Numbered from the stretch's first letter, positions 15,853 to 24,928 are shown. The stretch is 64,000 bases of DNA from Agrococcus pavilionensis RW1 (GCF_000400485.1 NZ_ASHR01000035.1:1-64000); one strand, 5' to 3'. Notes: generated by a model not told the origin, from the letters alone. Made by a program: numbers and translations.

Positions 15853-18096
15853 TCAGTCCTGGGGTTCGGATGCGTCGGCGGCGACCGTGGGGATCGCACC
15901 GGTCGCGAGACCGTTCGTCGCCGCGATCGAGGCCGCGACCGAGAAGTCCTGCTCGACCGGCGGCCGGTGCTCGCGGAGCACGAGCAGCGCGCGCGGCGCG
16001 ATGCGGAGCGCGGTGCCGGCATCGACGCGGCCGTCGTGCGGCTCGTGCGCGCCGGTGTCGATGAGCACGTCCCACGCCTCCGAGTACTCGCTCGGCGGCA
16101 GCGTGAGCTCGCGCTCCTCGTCGGAGGCGCTGCAGTAGATGAGGAAGTGGTCGTCGACGATCCGCTCGCCGCGCTCGCCGCGGCCGGCGATGCCGTGGCC
16201 GTTCAGGTACATGCCGACGGTCTTCTCGCTCGCCGCGGCATCCCAGTCGCCGTCCTCCATCGGGGTGCCGTCGCCGCGCAGCCACACGATGTCGTTGAGC
16301 CGCTCGCCGTTGCCCGTGCGCACCGTCGTGCCGGTGAAGAAGCGCTTCCGGCGGAAGGTCGGGTGGTCGTGGCGCAGCTGCGCGATCGCGGCCGTGAACT
16401 CGATGAGCGGCTGGTCGATCGCCGACCAGTCGATCCAGCTGAGCTCGGAGTCCTGCGCGTAGGTGTTGTTGTTGCCCTGCTGCGTGCGGCCGAGCTCGTC
16501 GCCGTGCAGGATCATCGGCACGCCCTGGCTCAGCAGCAGCGTCGCGAGGAAGTTGCGCTGCTGGCGCGCGCGCACGGCGAGGATCTCCGGGTCGTCGGTC
16601 GGCCCCTCGACGCCGTAGTTGTAGGAGCGGTTGTGGCTCTCGCCGTCGTTGCCGTCCTCGCCGTTGGCCTCGTTGTGCTTCTCGTTGTAGCTGACGAGGT
16701 CGCGGAGCGTGAAGCCGTCGTGCGCGGTGACGAAGTTGATGGATGCGACGGGCCGGCGACCCGAGTGCTCGTACAGGTCGGCGGAGCCGGCCAGGCGGCT
16801 CGCGAACTCCCCGAGCGCGGTCGGCTCCCCGCGCCAGAAGTCGCGCACCTGGTCGCGGTACTTGCCGTTCCACTCCGTCCACTGCGGCGGGAAGTTGCCC
16901 ACCTGGTAGCCGCCCGGGCCGATGTCCCACGGCTCGGCGATGAGCTTGACCTGGCTGATCACCGGGTCCTGCTGCACGAGCTCGAAGAAGGTCGACAGCC
17001 GGTCGACGTCGTAGAACTCGCGCGCGAGCGTGGAGGCGAGGTCGAAGCGGAAGCCGTCGACGTGCATCTCGGTCACCCAGTAGCGCAGGCTGTCCATGAT
17101 CATCTGCAGCGCGTGCGGGTGGGCGACGTTGAGGCTGTTGCCCGTGCCGGTGTAGTCCATGTAGAACTGCTCGTCGCCCTCGACGAGCCGGTAGTAGGCC
17201 TGGTTGTCGATGCCGCGCCACGAGAGCGTCGGGCCCATGTGGTTGCCCTCGGCGGTGTGGTTGTAGACGACGTCGAGGATGACCTCGATGCCGGCGGCGT
17301 GCAGCGCCTTCACCATCGCCTTGAACTCCTGCACCTGCTGGCCGCGCTCGCCCGTCCCCGCGTACTCCGCGTGCGGGGCGAAGAAGCTCAGGGTGTTGTA
17401 GCCCCAGTAGTTGCGCAGGCCCTTCTCGAGCAGCACCGCGTCGTGCACGAACTGGTGCACGGGCATGAGCTCGATCGCCGTCACGCCGATCTTCTGCAGG
17501 TGGGCGATGATCGACGGATGCGCGAGGCCCGCGTAGGTGCCCCGGAGCGCCTCCGGCACGTCGGGATGGGTCTGCGTGAGCCCCTTGACGTGCGCCTCGT
17601 AGATGACCGTCTCGTTGTAGGGCGTGCGCGGGTAGCGGTCGCCGGTCCAGTCGAAGAACGGGTTGATGACGACGCCCTTGACCATGTGTGGCGCGGAGTC
17701 GTCGTCGTTGCGGCTGAGCGGGTCGCCGAAGTTGTAGCTGTGGAGCGGCTGGCCCCACTCGATCGTGCCGCTCGTCGCCTTCGCGTAGGGGTCGAGGAGC
17801 AGCTTCGCGGGGTTGTGCCGCAGGCCTCGCTCGGGCTCGTAGGGGCCGTGCACCCGGTAGCCGTAGCGCTGCCCGGGCTGCACGCTCGGGAGGTAGGCGT
17901 GCCAGACGAAGGCGTCGACCTCGCTCAGCTCGACGCGGGTCTCGACGTCGTCGTCGTCGAAGAGGCACAGCTCGACGCGCTCCGCCGACTCCGTGAAGAT
18001 GGCGAAGTTCGTGCCGGTGCCGTCGAAGGTCGCGCCCAGCGGGTAGGGCTGGCCGGGCCAGACCTGGAGCTCGGAGGCGGAAGCGGTGTCAGTCAT
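15853..18096 (-). CDS. treX: Glycogen debranching enzyme (isoamylase type)
   Basis: 747 residues, GlgX/TreX family: it hydrolyses alpha-1,6 branches in glycogen, giving the linear dextrins used by TreY and TreZ encoded downstream. N-terminal CBM48 domain (PLGATFDGTGTNFAIF), then GH13 catalytic barrel: DVVYNHTAEG (I), GFRFDLASTL (II, nucleophile), LIAEPWD (III), NFVTAHDGFTL (IV). The C-terminal 25 residues are a disordered A-rich tail. First gene of the trehalose locus; TACACT lies seven bases before the ATG. The alternative name glgX would also fit; I use treX because of the treY/treZ context. Confidence 0.94.
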   Translation of the reverse strand: MTDTASASELQVWPGQPYPLGATFDGTGTNFAIFTESAERVELCLFDDDDVETRVELSEVDAFVWHAYLPSVQPGQRYGYRVHGPYEPERGLRHNPAKLLLDPYAKATSGTIEWGQPLHSYNFGDPLSRNDDDSAPHMVKGVVINPFFDWTGDRYPRTPYNETVIYEAHVKGLTQTHPDVPEALRGTYAGLAHPSIIAHLQKIGVTAIELMPVHQFVHDAVLLEKGLRNYWGYNTLSFFAPHAEYAGTGERGQQVQEFKAMVKALHAAGIEVILDVVYNHTAEGNHMGPTLSWRGIDNQAYYRLVEGDEQFYMDYTGTGNSLNVAHPHALQMIMDSLRYWVTEMHVDGFRFDLASTLAREFYDVDRLSTFFELVQQDPVISQVKLIAEPWDIGPGGYQVGNFPPQWTEWNGKYRDQVRDFWRGEPTALGEFASRLAGSADLYEHSGRRPVASINFVTAHDGFTLRDLVSYNEKHNEANGEDGNDGESHNRSYNYGVEGPTDDPEILAVRARQQRNFLATLLLSQGVPMILHGDELGRTQQGNNNTYAQDSELSWIDWSAIDQPLIEFTAAIAQLRHDHPTFRRKRFFTGTTVRTGNGERLNDIVWLRGDGTPMEDGDWDAAASEKTVGMYLNGHGIAGRGERGERIVDDHFLIYCSASDEERELTLPPSEYSEAWDVLIDTGAHEPHDGRVDAGTALRIAPRALLVLREHRPPVEQDFSVAASIAATNGLATGAIPTVAADASEPQD

Positions 18097-18103
18097 CGGG
18101 CTG

Positions 18104-18109
18104 AGTGTA
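18104..18109 (-). promoter_or_regulatory. Leaderless-type -10 element of treX
   Basis: TACACT on the minus strand, seven bases before the ATG at 18096. It would drive treX-treY. Confidence 0.45.
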
Positions 18110-18162
18110 TGGCGGGGCTCCTGTGGCGGGGCTGGAGGTCCAGCACCGCTGCTCCCACCGCA

Positions 18163-18636
18163 CTAGTCGCCGACCACGCGCTCCTCGCCGCCCGTGATGC
18201 GCAGCAGCTCGGCGTAGGTCAGCATGAAGACGGTGTCGGCCGTGCCGGCCGCCGCCGAGAGCTGCTCGTAGTCGGCGAGTGCGACGTCCACGATCGTGCG
18301 GATGGGCGCGGGGTGCCCGAGCGGCGCGACGCCGCCGATCACCTGGCCGGTCGCGGCTCGCACCTGCTCGGGCGTCGCGCGCTCGATCGGCCCGTCGCCG
18401 AGCTGCGCGGAGAGCGCGGCCGTGTCGACGCGGTGGCGACCCGACGTCATCACGAGCAGGGGCGCATCCGCCATCCAGAAGATGAGCGAGTTGGCGATCG
18501 CGCCGACGTCGATGCCGAGCGCCGCCGCCGCGGCCTTCGCCGTGTGGGTGCCCTCGGGGAAGCGGATGATCTCGCGGTCGATGCCGAGCGCGGCGAGCTC
18601 TCGCCGGATGGCCTCGGCCCTGGGAGGCAGCGTCAT
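18163..18636 (-). CDS. YbaK/EbsC-type aminoacyl-tRNA deacylase
   Basis: 157 residues matching the YbaK/ProX editing-domain fold: TAKAAAAALGIDVGAIANSLIFW near residues 31-55, with conserved Lys in HTAKAAA, a TSGRHRVD block and GGVAPLGHP (about residue 100). These proteins hydrolyse misacylated tRNAs (for example Cys- or Ala-tRNA-Pro) in trans. The ATG chosen gives MTLPPRAEAI. It is read on the same strand as the ABC pair upstream but with a 20-base gap. A weak GCTGGA/TCCAGC hairpin (18131-18144) follows the stop. Confidence 0.88.
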   Translation of the reverse strand: MTLPPRAEAIRRELAALGIDREIIRFPEGTHTAKAAAAALGIDVGAIANSLIFWMADAPLLVMTSGRHRVDTAALSAQLGDGPIERATPEQVRAATGQVIGGVAPLGHPAPIRTIVDVALADYEQLSAAAGTADTVFMLTYAELLRITGGEERVVGD

Positions 18637-18655
18637 GCCCTCATCATCGCGGATG

Positions 18656-19762
18656 TCACGCGATGCGGCTGCCGGGCGCGAGCGTGCGGGCGGGGGCGCG
18701 CACGGCGCCGATCGCGCCCCACACCGCGAGCGCCGCGAGCGCGAGGTGGATGGCGAGGCCGACGAACCAGCTCGGCACCGTGCGCTCGTAGACCTCCTCG
18801 GCCGTCTCGCCTTGCCACGCCCCGCTCGGCAGGATCTCCGGGCACTCCTCCTGCACCGGCTCGAGCTGGGCGTAGCGCACGCCGCTCGCGATCTGGCCGA
18901 GCAGGTCGTCGGGGTAGCCGCTCGCGTCGAAATGCGGCGGCACGGCGTCGGCGAGGATGACGTAGGGGTTCGCGGCGAGCAGCGGCCACACGCGATCGGG
19001 CCGCGGCACGGTCGTCTCGAACGTGCGATCGGTGACGCGGCACGTCGTCGCATCGGTCGTCTCGTCCCAGTCCCACTCGACCTCGTTGTAGGTCTCCTCG
19101 CTCTGGAACGCGATCGTCGCGACGCCGAAGCCGATGAGCGTGCCGACGCTGAAGAACGCGACGACGAGGTAGGTGACGACCGTCGAGAGCACGGGCCGGC
19201 GGATGAGCCCGGAGAGCCCGACGCCGATCGCCGAGACGACGCCGATCTCGACCACGACGACCGGGATCGCGACCGCGACCGCCTCGATGCGCAGCCCGCC
19301 GAGCAGCGCCGAGCCGAGCATGAACGGCGCGCACACGAGCAGGAAGCCGAGCGAGGCGATCCACGCACCGAGCACCTTGCCGAGCACGAGCTGCCCGGCC
19401 GTCACCTGCGTCACCTGCGTCGCGGCGAGCGTGCCGCCGTCGCGGTCGCCGTTGATGGCGTTGCCGCTGAGCGCGGGCGTCACGAGCGAGGTGACGAGCA
19501 TGACGAGGAAGATCGTGGTCGAGAAGATCGCGCCGCCGAGGTCGCGCTGGTAGTCGGCGAGCGACAGGAACAGCACGACGATGACGCCGCCGACGACGAG
19601 GCCGACGACGACGAGCAGCACGTACCAGGCGACGCTCCGCACGCGCTGCGCGAGCTCGAGCCGCACGACCACGCCGAGCATCCGCATCCACGCCCCGAAC
19701 CCGCGCGCGGGAGGCTGCACGGGCGCCGGCGCCTCGGGAGGAAGGGTCGCTGTCTGGCTCAT
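18656..19762 (-). CDS. ABC transporter permease (ABC-2 type)
   Basis: 368 residues with six or more membrane segments: TM1 near residues 42-68, a cluster at 85-200, and a last one near 335-355. A periplasm-facing loop of about 100 residues contains two cysteines (ATTCRVTD and QEECPEI). Architecture fits the ABC-2/NatB-like exporters that pair with a separate ATPase. Its ATG overlaps the stop of the ATPase gene (ATGA), so the two form one exporter. Substrate is unknown; drug, lipid or Na+ export are possibilities seen in this family. Confidence 0.87.
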   Translation of the reverse strand: MSQTATLPPEAPAPVQPPARGFGAWMRMLGVVVRLELAQRVRSVAWYVLLVVVGLVVGGVIVVLFLSLADYQRDLGGAIFSTTIFLVMLVTSLVTPALSGNAINGDRDGGTLAATQVTQVTAGQLVLGKVLGAWIASLGFLLVCAPFMLGSALLGGLRIEAVAVAIPVVVVEIGVVSAIGVGLSGLIRRPVLSTVVTYLVVAFFSVGTLIGFGVATIAFQSEETYNEVEWDWDETTDATTCRVTDRTFETTVPRPDRVWPLLAANPYVILADAVPPHFDASGYPDDLLGQIASGVRYAQLEPVQEECPEILPSGAWQGETAEEVYERTVPSWFVGLAIHLALAALAVWGAIGAVRAPARTLAPGSRIA

Positions 19763-20787
19763 CGGCGGCCTCCCGCGAGTCCGAGGTAGGTGCGCTCGAT
19801 GTCGCCGACGGCGGGCGCGAAGTGGACGATCGGCACGCCCGCGGCCACGAGCCGCTGCAGCAGGTCGGCGGCGTGCTCCTCCCGGTCCAGCGCGATGAGG
19901 GCGACATCGCCCTCGAGCCGCACTCGGTCGAAGGCCACGCCGATGCTCGCGAGCTGGTAGCTCAGCGCCCGCGGGTCGAGCGCGCGGACCCGCCACTCGC
20001 GAGCCGCCTGCCGGGCGAGCACGAGTCGCTCGCCGCCGACGACCTCGCCGCGGTCGACGAAGACGGCGTCCTGCGCGATCTCGTCGAGCTCCGAGAGGTC
20101 GTGGCTCGAGATCAGCACGGTGCCGCCCGCGGTCGCGAAGCCGCGCAGCAGCTCGCGCAGCTCGAGGCGCGAGGTGGGGTCGAGGCCGGCGGCCGGTTCG
20201 TCGAGCAGCAGCACGCGCGGGCGGTGCACGAGCGCGCGAGCGAGCCCGAGCCGCTGCTGCTGGCCGCGCGAGAGCACGCGGCTCGGCCGGTTCGCGAGCT
20301 CCTCGAGCCGCGCTTGCACGATGAGCTCGTCGGCGCGGTCCCGCGCGACGCGCTCCGGCAGCCCGTGCAGGCGCCCGACGGTGACGAGGATCTGTCGCGG
20401 CGAGAGCGTGCGCCACGTGCCGAGTACGTCGGGCATCCACCCCATCGCACGCCGCACGGCCCGCGGGTCGCGCACGGGGTCGGCGCCCGCAACGCGGATC
20501 GCGCCGGCGTCGGGGGCGAGCAGCGACGCGAGCATGAGCATGAGGGTCGTCTTGCCCGCGCCGTTCGGGCCGATGAGCCCCGTCACCCGGCCGGGCTTCG
20601 CGTGGAAGGTCATCGCCCGCACCGCGTGCACGCCGCCGAAGCTGCGCCGGAGCCCGTCGACGACGATGCCGTCGGCGGCGAGGTCGACGCCGTCGTGCGG
20701 GCGCGCGGGGTCGATGGCGACCGGGTCGACGAAGACGGGGGATGCCGGCAGCGGCTCGGGCGCGCCGGGGCTCGCGGGCGCGCTCAT
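19759..20787 (-). CDS. ABC transporter ATP-binding protein
   Basis: 342 residues. Walker A GPNGAGKTT (about residue 85), a Q-loop region MGWMPD, signature LSRGQQQRLGLARAL (about 178), Walker B RVLLLDEPAAGLDP (about 199) and the H-loop ISSHDLSE. A C-terminal 90-residue domain is typical of ABC-2 exporters. A 40-residue N-terminal extension rich in Pro and Ala precedes the domain. I start at the ATG giving MSAPASPG; a further 36 residues upstream in frame are low-quality sequence and no ribosome-binding site is seen for either. Couples to the downstream permease by ATGA. Confidence 0.9.
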   Translation of the reverse strand: MSAPASPGAPEPLPASPVFVDPVAIDPARPHDGVDLAADGIVVDGLRRSFGGVHAVRAMTFHAKPGRVTGLIGPNGAGKTTLMLMLASLLAPDAGAIRVAGADPVRDPRAVRRAMGWMPDVLGTWRTLSPRQILVTVGRLHGLPERVARDRADELIVQARLEELANRPSRVLSRGQQQRLGLARALVHRPRVLLLDEPAAGLDPTSRLELRELLRGFATAGGTVLISSHDLSELDEIAQDAVFVDRGEVVGGERLVLARQAAREWRVRALDPRALSYQLASIGVAFDRVRLEGDVALIALDREEHAADLLQRLVAAGVPIVHFAPAVGDIERTYLGLAGGRR

Positions 20788-20921
20788 CGTGGGCGCCGGC
20801 GGCAGGAGGGACGATCCATAGCCACATCCTGGGGCTCGCGCCCCAGGAGCGGAACAGGCTCGCCCGAAGATCATCCTCTGGCGTGACGCGCGCACGGCCG
20901 CTCGAGGCGGCGGCGCCGTCC

Positions 20922-20927
20922 TACGCT
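20922..20927 (+). promoter_or_regulatory. Leaderless-type -10 element of the EamA gene
   Basis: TACGCT, six bases before the GTG at 20934. The intervening GGAGGG could alternatively act as a Shine-Dalgarno sequence for a longer transcript. Confidence 0.45.
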
Positions 20928-20933
20928 GGAGGG

Positions 20934-21875
20934 GTGCCTGCCTCCGCCCGCTCCCTCCTGCGCGGGATCCCGACCGGCGGGCTGCTCGTGGGCGTGCCGC
21001 TCGTGCTCGGCTCGATCGCCTCAGTGCAGCTCGGCGCGTCGATCGCCAAGACGGTGCTCGACCGCATCGACCCCGCCGGGCTCACGCTCCTGCGGCTCGT
21101 CTTCGCCGCGCTCGTCGTCCTCGCGATCGCGCGCCCGCGCATCCGCTCGTGGAACGCCGCGGCGTGGCGCTCGATCGTCTTCCTCGGCCTCACGCTCGCG
21201 GGCATGAACCTGCTGTTCTACCTCGCGCTCCCCCGCATCCCGATCGCGGTCGCGGTGACGGTCGAGCTGCTCGGGCCGCTCGTGCTCGCGCTCGTGCAGT
21301 CGCGGCGAGCCGTCGACTTCGCGTGGGTCGGCGTCGCGGCGCTCGGCGTCGGCGTCATCGGCGTGCAGTCGATCGGCGGCGACCTCGACCCGGTCGGCGT
21401 GCTGCTCGCGCTTGCGGCGGGCGGCTGCTGGGCCGCCTACATCCTCGCCTCGGCGCAGGTGGGGCAGCGGGTGCCGGGCGTCGGCGGGCTCGCGGGCGCG
21501 CTCGTCATCGCGGCCGTCGCGGTGCTGCCCTTCGGGCTCCTGGGCGCGATCGACGCGGTCGCCGCCGACCCGAGCGTGCTGCTGCCGGCGTTCGGGATCG
21601 CGATGCTCTCGAGCGCGATCGCCTACGGCCTCGAGCTGCTCGCGCTGCGGCGCGTGCCGACGCGCGTGTTCGGCATCCTCATGGCGCTCGAACCGGCGTC
21701 GGCGGCGCTGTTCGGCTTCCTCGTCATCGGCGAGCTGCTCACCGGTTGGGACCTGCTCGCGATCGCGCTCGTCATCATCGCCTCGGCGGGCGTCGCGCTC
21801 ACCGCCGCGCGCGCGAGGCGCGAACCGCCGCCCATGACGGGGCCGAGCGGGCTCCAGCTGCCGCCGCTCCCCTGA
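20934..21875 (+). CDS. EamA family drug/metabolite exporter
   Basis: 313 residues with ten predicted membrane segments in two EamA repeats. The second repeat carries LALRRVPTRVFGILMALEPASAALFGFLVIGE, the signature seen in RhtA/YdcZ-like threonine/homoserine exporters. It would export amino acids or related metabolites by proton antiport at the inner membrane. GTG start with GGAGGG directly upstream and TACGCT before that. Divergent from the ABC exporter operon; the gap of 146 bases holds both promoters. Confidence 0.88.
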   Translation: MPASARSLLRGIPTGGLLVGVPLVLGSIASVQLGASIAKTVLDRIDPAGLTLLRLVFAALVVLAIARPRIRSWNAAAWRSIVFLGLTLAGMNLLFYLALPRIPIAVAVTVELLGPLVLALVQSRRAVDFAWVGVAALGVGVIGVQSIGGDLDPVGVLLALAAGGCWAAYILASAQVGQRVPGVGGLAGALVIAAVAVLPFGLLGAIDAVAADPSVLLPAFGIAMLSSAIAYGLELLALRRVPTRVFGILMALEPASAALFGFLVIGELLTGWDLLAIALVIIASAGVALTAARARREPPPMTGPSGLQLPPLP

Positions 21876-21911
21876 ACCGCTCGGGGCGGAGACGGCGCGG
21901 GCGCCGCCTGC

Positions 21912-21917
21912 CACGAT
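21912..21917 (+). promoter_or_regulatory. Leaderless-type -10 element
   Basis: CACGAT, six bases before the GTG at 21924. The spacer is GGATGC, part of the over-used heptamer GGATGCG. Confidence 0.4.
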
Positions 21918-21923
21918 GGATGC

Positions 21924-22433
21924 GTGGAGGGGCACGACGACGACGCGGCGCGCTGGGCACCGCCCGAGCGCCGGGCGGCAGCGGGTGCAGGCGGCGACGG
22001 TCGCGCCGAGCCGGATGCCCCGTCGGCGGCCGCACCGTGGACGCGCAGGATCCGCCCGCCGCGGGAGCCCGCCGACGCATCCGCACCGCTGGACGCGGGG
22101 CCCGTGCCCGTGCCGGAGCTGCCGTGGGAGCCGCCGCCGGAGCACGAGCGGCGCGCGCGGCGCGAGCCGCGCATGTGGCCGATCGCCGTCGGCGTCGCGG
22201 CGCTCGCGGTGCTCGCGTGCATCCCCCACTGGGTCGCACCGACCGTGGCGATCATGGTCGCGCTCGTCGGCATCCCGGTCGCGTGGGGCTTCCGCCGCAT
22301 CTCGCAGGGGCGCCGGCGCGTGCAGTACATCGTCGTGGTGCTGACGCTGCTGCTGACGGTCGCGCTCTCGGTCGTCGCCCCGCTCCTCTGGCTGCGGCTC
22401 GGGGTGCTGCAGCCGCTGCAGCTGCCGAGCTGA
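21924..22433 (+). CDS. Membrane protein with acidic/proline-rich N-terminal tail
   Basis: 169 residues. The first 85 are charged and Pro/Ala-rich, probably disordered and cytosolic, then three hydrophobic segments (about residues 85-104, 106-120 and 133-157) separated by a basic loop RRISQGRRR. No family recognised. The GTG start follows a CACGAT hexamer at leaderless spacing. It lies 48 bases after the EamA gene on the same strand and may be expressed with it. Confidence 0.65.
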   Translation: MEGHDDDAARWAPPERRAAAGAGGDGRAEPDAPSAAAPWTRRIRPPREPADASAPLDAGPVPVPELPWEPPPEHERRARREPRMWPIAVGVAALAVLACIPHWVAPTVAIMVALVGIPVAWGFRRISQGRRRVQYIVVVLTLLLTVALSVVAPLLWLRLGVLQPLQLPS

Positions 22434-22482
22434 CGCGAACTCGCGCATTGACGCGCGCGGGCTCGGCGAGCAGGGTCGGCGC

Positions 22483-23076
22483 ATGGCCACGATCACCGCG
22501 ACCGAGAGCATCACGCTCGACGGCGTCATGCAGGCACCCGCCGCGCCCGAGGAGGACACGAGGGGCGGGTTCGCGCACGGCGGCTGGGCGGCGCCGTTCG
22601 CGAACGACGAGCAGCTGGCGATCATGGGCGAGGGCATGGCGACGACGAGCGGCATGCTCCTCGGCCGCCGCACCTACGACGACGTCGTCGGGCACTGGCT
22701 CTCGGCGCCCGAGCCGAACCCCTTCGGCGACTTCCTGCGGCGCACGCCCAAGTGGGTCGCCTCGCGCTCGGGCGCGCCGGTCGCGCATCCCTCGTCGACG
22801 CTGCTGCACGGCGAGGCGGTCGAGACCGTCGCGCGGCTCAAGCAAGAGGTCGACGGGGAGCTCTCGATCCTCGGCAGCGGCGAGCTCGTGCGGGCGCTGC
22901 ACGCGGCGGGGCTCGTCGACCGCTTCGTGCTGCTCGTGCACCCCGTCACGCTCGGCAGCGGCACGCGACTGTTCGGCGAGGGGCCGCGGCGCGACCTCGA
23001 GCTGCGGCGGGCGGACACCACGAGCACCGGCGTGGCGATCCTGCAGCTCGCGGTGCGGCGGGCGGCGACGGCCTAA
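22483..23076 (+). CDS. Dihydrofolate reductase family protein (RibD C-terminal-like)
   Basis: 197 residues. MATITATESITLDGVMQAP, then GGWAAP near residue 33, LLGRRTYDDVVGHW near 60 and ILGSGELVRALHAAGLVD near 125 are the standard pattern of the YyaP/YwjB branch of the RibD C-terminal (DHFR-like) fold. Family members are NADPH-dependent reductases with unknown substrates. True DHFR (FolA) is less likely because its folate-binding motifs are missing. ATG start; followed by a strong hairpin. Confidence 0.88.
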   Translation: MATITATESITLDGVMQAPAAPEEDTRGGFAHGGWAAPFANDEQLAIMGEGMATTSGMLLGRRTYDDVVGHWLSAPEPNPFGDFLRRTPKWVASRSGAPVAHPSSTLLHGEAVETVARLKQEVDGELSILGSGELVRALHAAGLVDRFVLLVHPVTLGSGTRLFGEGPRRDLELRRADTTSTGVAILQLAVRRAATA

Positions 23077-23092
23077 CGAGCGGACACGGCGA

Positions 23093-23115
23093 AGGCCCGG
23101 TCGTCGACCGGGCCT
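23093..23115. terminator. Bidirectional terminator hairpin
   Basis: AGGCCCGGTCG (23093-23103) and CGACCGGGCCT (23105-23115) form an almost perfect palindrome between the reductase gene (plus) and tRNA-Gly (minus). Confidence 0.7.
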
Positions 23116-23120
23116 CGTGG

Positions 23121-23191
23121 AGCGGATGACGGGAATCGAACCCGCGCTATCAGCTTGGGAAGCTGAAGTTCTGCCATTGAACTACATCCGC
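23121..23191 (-). tRNA. tRNA-Gly (anticodon CCC)
   Basis: A 71-base cloverleaf on the minus strand: acceptor GCGGATG/CATCCGC, anticodon stem TCAGC/GCTGA with loop TTCCCAA, anticodon CCC. T-arm CGGGTTCGATTCCCG is intact. CCA is not encoded (discriminator T followed by CC). Confidence 0.95.
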
Positions 23192-23264
23192 AGTGCCGCT
23201 CTCGCAGCGCCCCCATCGTACGACACCTCGACCGGCCGCGCATCGGAGGGCCCTCACGCGGCGG

Positions 23265-24749
23265 TCAGCCGCAGTGCTCGAGCGCCGCGACCCCCGCACC
23301 GAGGTCCGCCTCGGTGCCGAGCAGGACCACCTCGCTCGGGCGGTAGGTGCTCTCGAGCATCGCGAGCGTGCCGGCCGGCACGCACGATGGGGCCGTCAGC
23401 AGCAGCGGTCCCACGCGGTTCGCGAGCGCGGCGGCCGCGAGCGCGTCCGGGAAGTCGTAGCCCGGGGCGAGCAGCACCGTCTCCCGCTCGGCGACCGAAC
23501 CCCGTCTGGCCGCGAGGACGTTGGTCGCGAAGCGGTCGCTGCCCGCGAGGCGCGAGGGCCGCAGGGCCGTAGCCTCGATGATCGAGCGCTCCGTCGCGAT
23601 CGAGACCGACGGCGTCCCGCCGGCGATGGTGATCGAGACGAGGCTGCGCTCGTCGAGGAAGTCGCGCAGCGCCGGCGCGAGCTCGCCCGGCGGCGTCAGC
23701 AGCACCGGCGCGCCCCGCTGCGCAGCGATCGGGGCGGCGCTCAGCGCATCCGCGAAGCCGAGTCCCGAGGCGATGTACGCCTCGGCCGAGCCGGGGAACG
23801 CGTCGCGCGCGATCGCGGCGCTCGTGGCGTAGCGGTCGGCACCCGCGATGCGGTCGACCTGCGCGAGCGGCACGAGCTCCCGGACGGCGGTCTCGACGCC
23901 CGCCGAGATCGCGCCGTACCCGCCCACGACGACGACCCTCGCGGGAGCGAGTCGCGCGAGCTCCTCGCCGACGGCTGCCGGCAGCTGCTCGCGCTGCGTC
24001 AGCAGCAGCGCGCCGCCCGGCTGGGCCGCCGCGGGCGCGGCGCTCAGCGCGTCGGCGAAGGCCTCGCCCGAGACGAGGTAGGCGGTCTGCACCGTCGCCG
24101 GGTCGTTGTAGCGGCGCGAGAGCAGCACGGCGGATTCGAAGCGATCGGCGCCAGCGACGCGCGACACCGTCGGCCCGGTCGGCACGGGCGGCGCCGCCGG
24201 CTCGACGCTCGCCGCGGCCTCGGCGCCGATGGCATCGAGCCACGCGCGCACGTCGACGAAGGCGTCGATCGCATCCGGGTTGCGGTAGCGCCCGAAGTGC
24301 ACGGTGCCGTACATCTTCCCGTCATCGCCGATCGCGATGCCGACGCCCATGACGGTGAAGTCGCGCGTGAGCGCGGCCTCGTGCGACGGCGACGCGATCC
24401 ACTGGTCGACGAGGCCGAGCGCGTCGCGATCCCAGCGCGACGCGATGATCTCGCCCTCGCGCGAGGAACCGCGCGGGAGGTGCGAACCGGGGTCGGGGCT
24501 GTGGGCGAAGACCCCCGTCTCGGCCATCTCGAGGCTCCACTCGAGCGAGCCCTCGGAGATCTCGGGCGAGAACAGCAGCGGCTCGAGGTCCTTCGCCGCG
24601 CGGTAGGCGTTGATGCCGTCGAAGACGGCGGCGACGCGCTCGATCTGCGCCGGCACCTCGGGCGGCTCGACCGCCGGCGTCGGCGCAGCGGCGATGACGC
24701 CGATGCCTACCATCGCGGCGGTCAGCACCGCCACCAGCTGCTGCTTCAA
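23265..24749 (-). CDS. Secreted CAP/SCP-domain protein with three cell-wall-binding repeats
   Basis: 494 residues. An N-terminal signal peptide (LVAVLTAAMVGIGVIAAA) is followed by a CAP domain (about residues 40-185: AYRAAKDLEPL, HSPDP, ASPSHEAAL, MGVGIAIG) and three CWB type 2 repeats, each starting with AGADRF, AGADRY or AGSDRF and carrying a FADALSAAP or FPDALAAAA block. The protein is probably exported and bound to cell-wall polymers. I choose the TTG at 24749, with GGGGGA upstream, because it places the signal peptide at the very N-terminus; longer starts would precede it by 40 unrelated residues. The function of the CAP domain here is unknown. Confidence 0.88.
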   Translation of the reverse strand: MKQQLVAVLTAAMVGIGVIAAAPTPAVEPPEVPAQIERVAAVFDGINAYRAAKDLEPLLFSPEISEGSLEWSLEMAETGVFAHSPDPGSHLPRGSSREGEIIASRWDRDALGLVDQWIASPSHEAALTRDFTVMGVGIAIGDDGKMYGTVHFGRYRNPDAIDAFVDVRAWLDAIGAEAAASVEPAAPPVPTGPTVSRVAGADRFESAVLLSRRYNDPATVQTAYLVSGEAFADALSAAPAAAQPGGALLLTQREQLPAAVGEELARLAPARVVVVGGYGAISAGVETAVRELVPLAQVDRIAGADRYATSAAIARDAFPGSAEAYIASGLGFADALSAAPIAAQRGAPVLLTPPGELAPALRDFLDERSLVSITIAGGTPSVSIATERSIIEATALRPSRLAGSDRFATNVLAARRGSVAERETVLLAPGYDFPDALAAAALANRVGPLLLTAPSCVPAGTLAMLESTYRPSEVVLLGTEADLGAGVAALEHCG

Positions 24750-24928
24750 GGGAGTCCCCCGGCCCGTGTCGGCCGTCCTCGTCGACGGCGCGCACGGGCA
24801 ACGTAACACCGTCCGCGCTGTCCCCCAGCGCTCTCGGCGACTCTTGAGCCAAGCCTGCTCGAAGGCGCCGAGGCCCAGCATCCGCTCATGGCGCGATCAG
24901 CCGCTCGCGCCTCCGGCGCGGCGCGCGG

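Noticed and set aside
13523-17968. One continuous 1481-codon minus-strand frame
   Set aside because: Only the last 773 codons are TreY; the rest is an out-of-frame reading of treX. A GTG with ribosome-binding site marks the real treY start.
22483-23076. folA dihydrofolate reductase
   Set aside because: The motifs fit the RibD C-terminal-like YyaP group, not FolA; no thyA neighbour.
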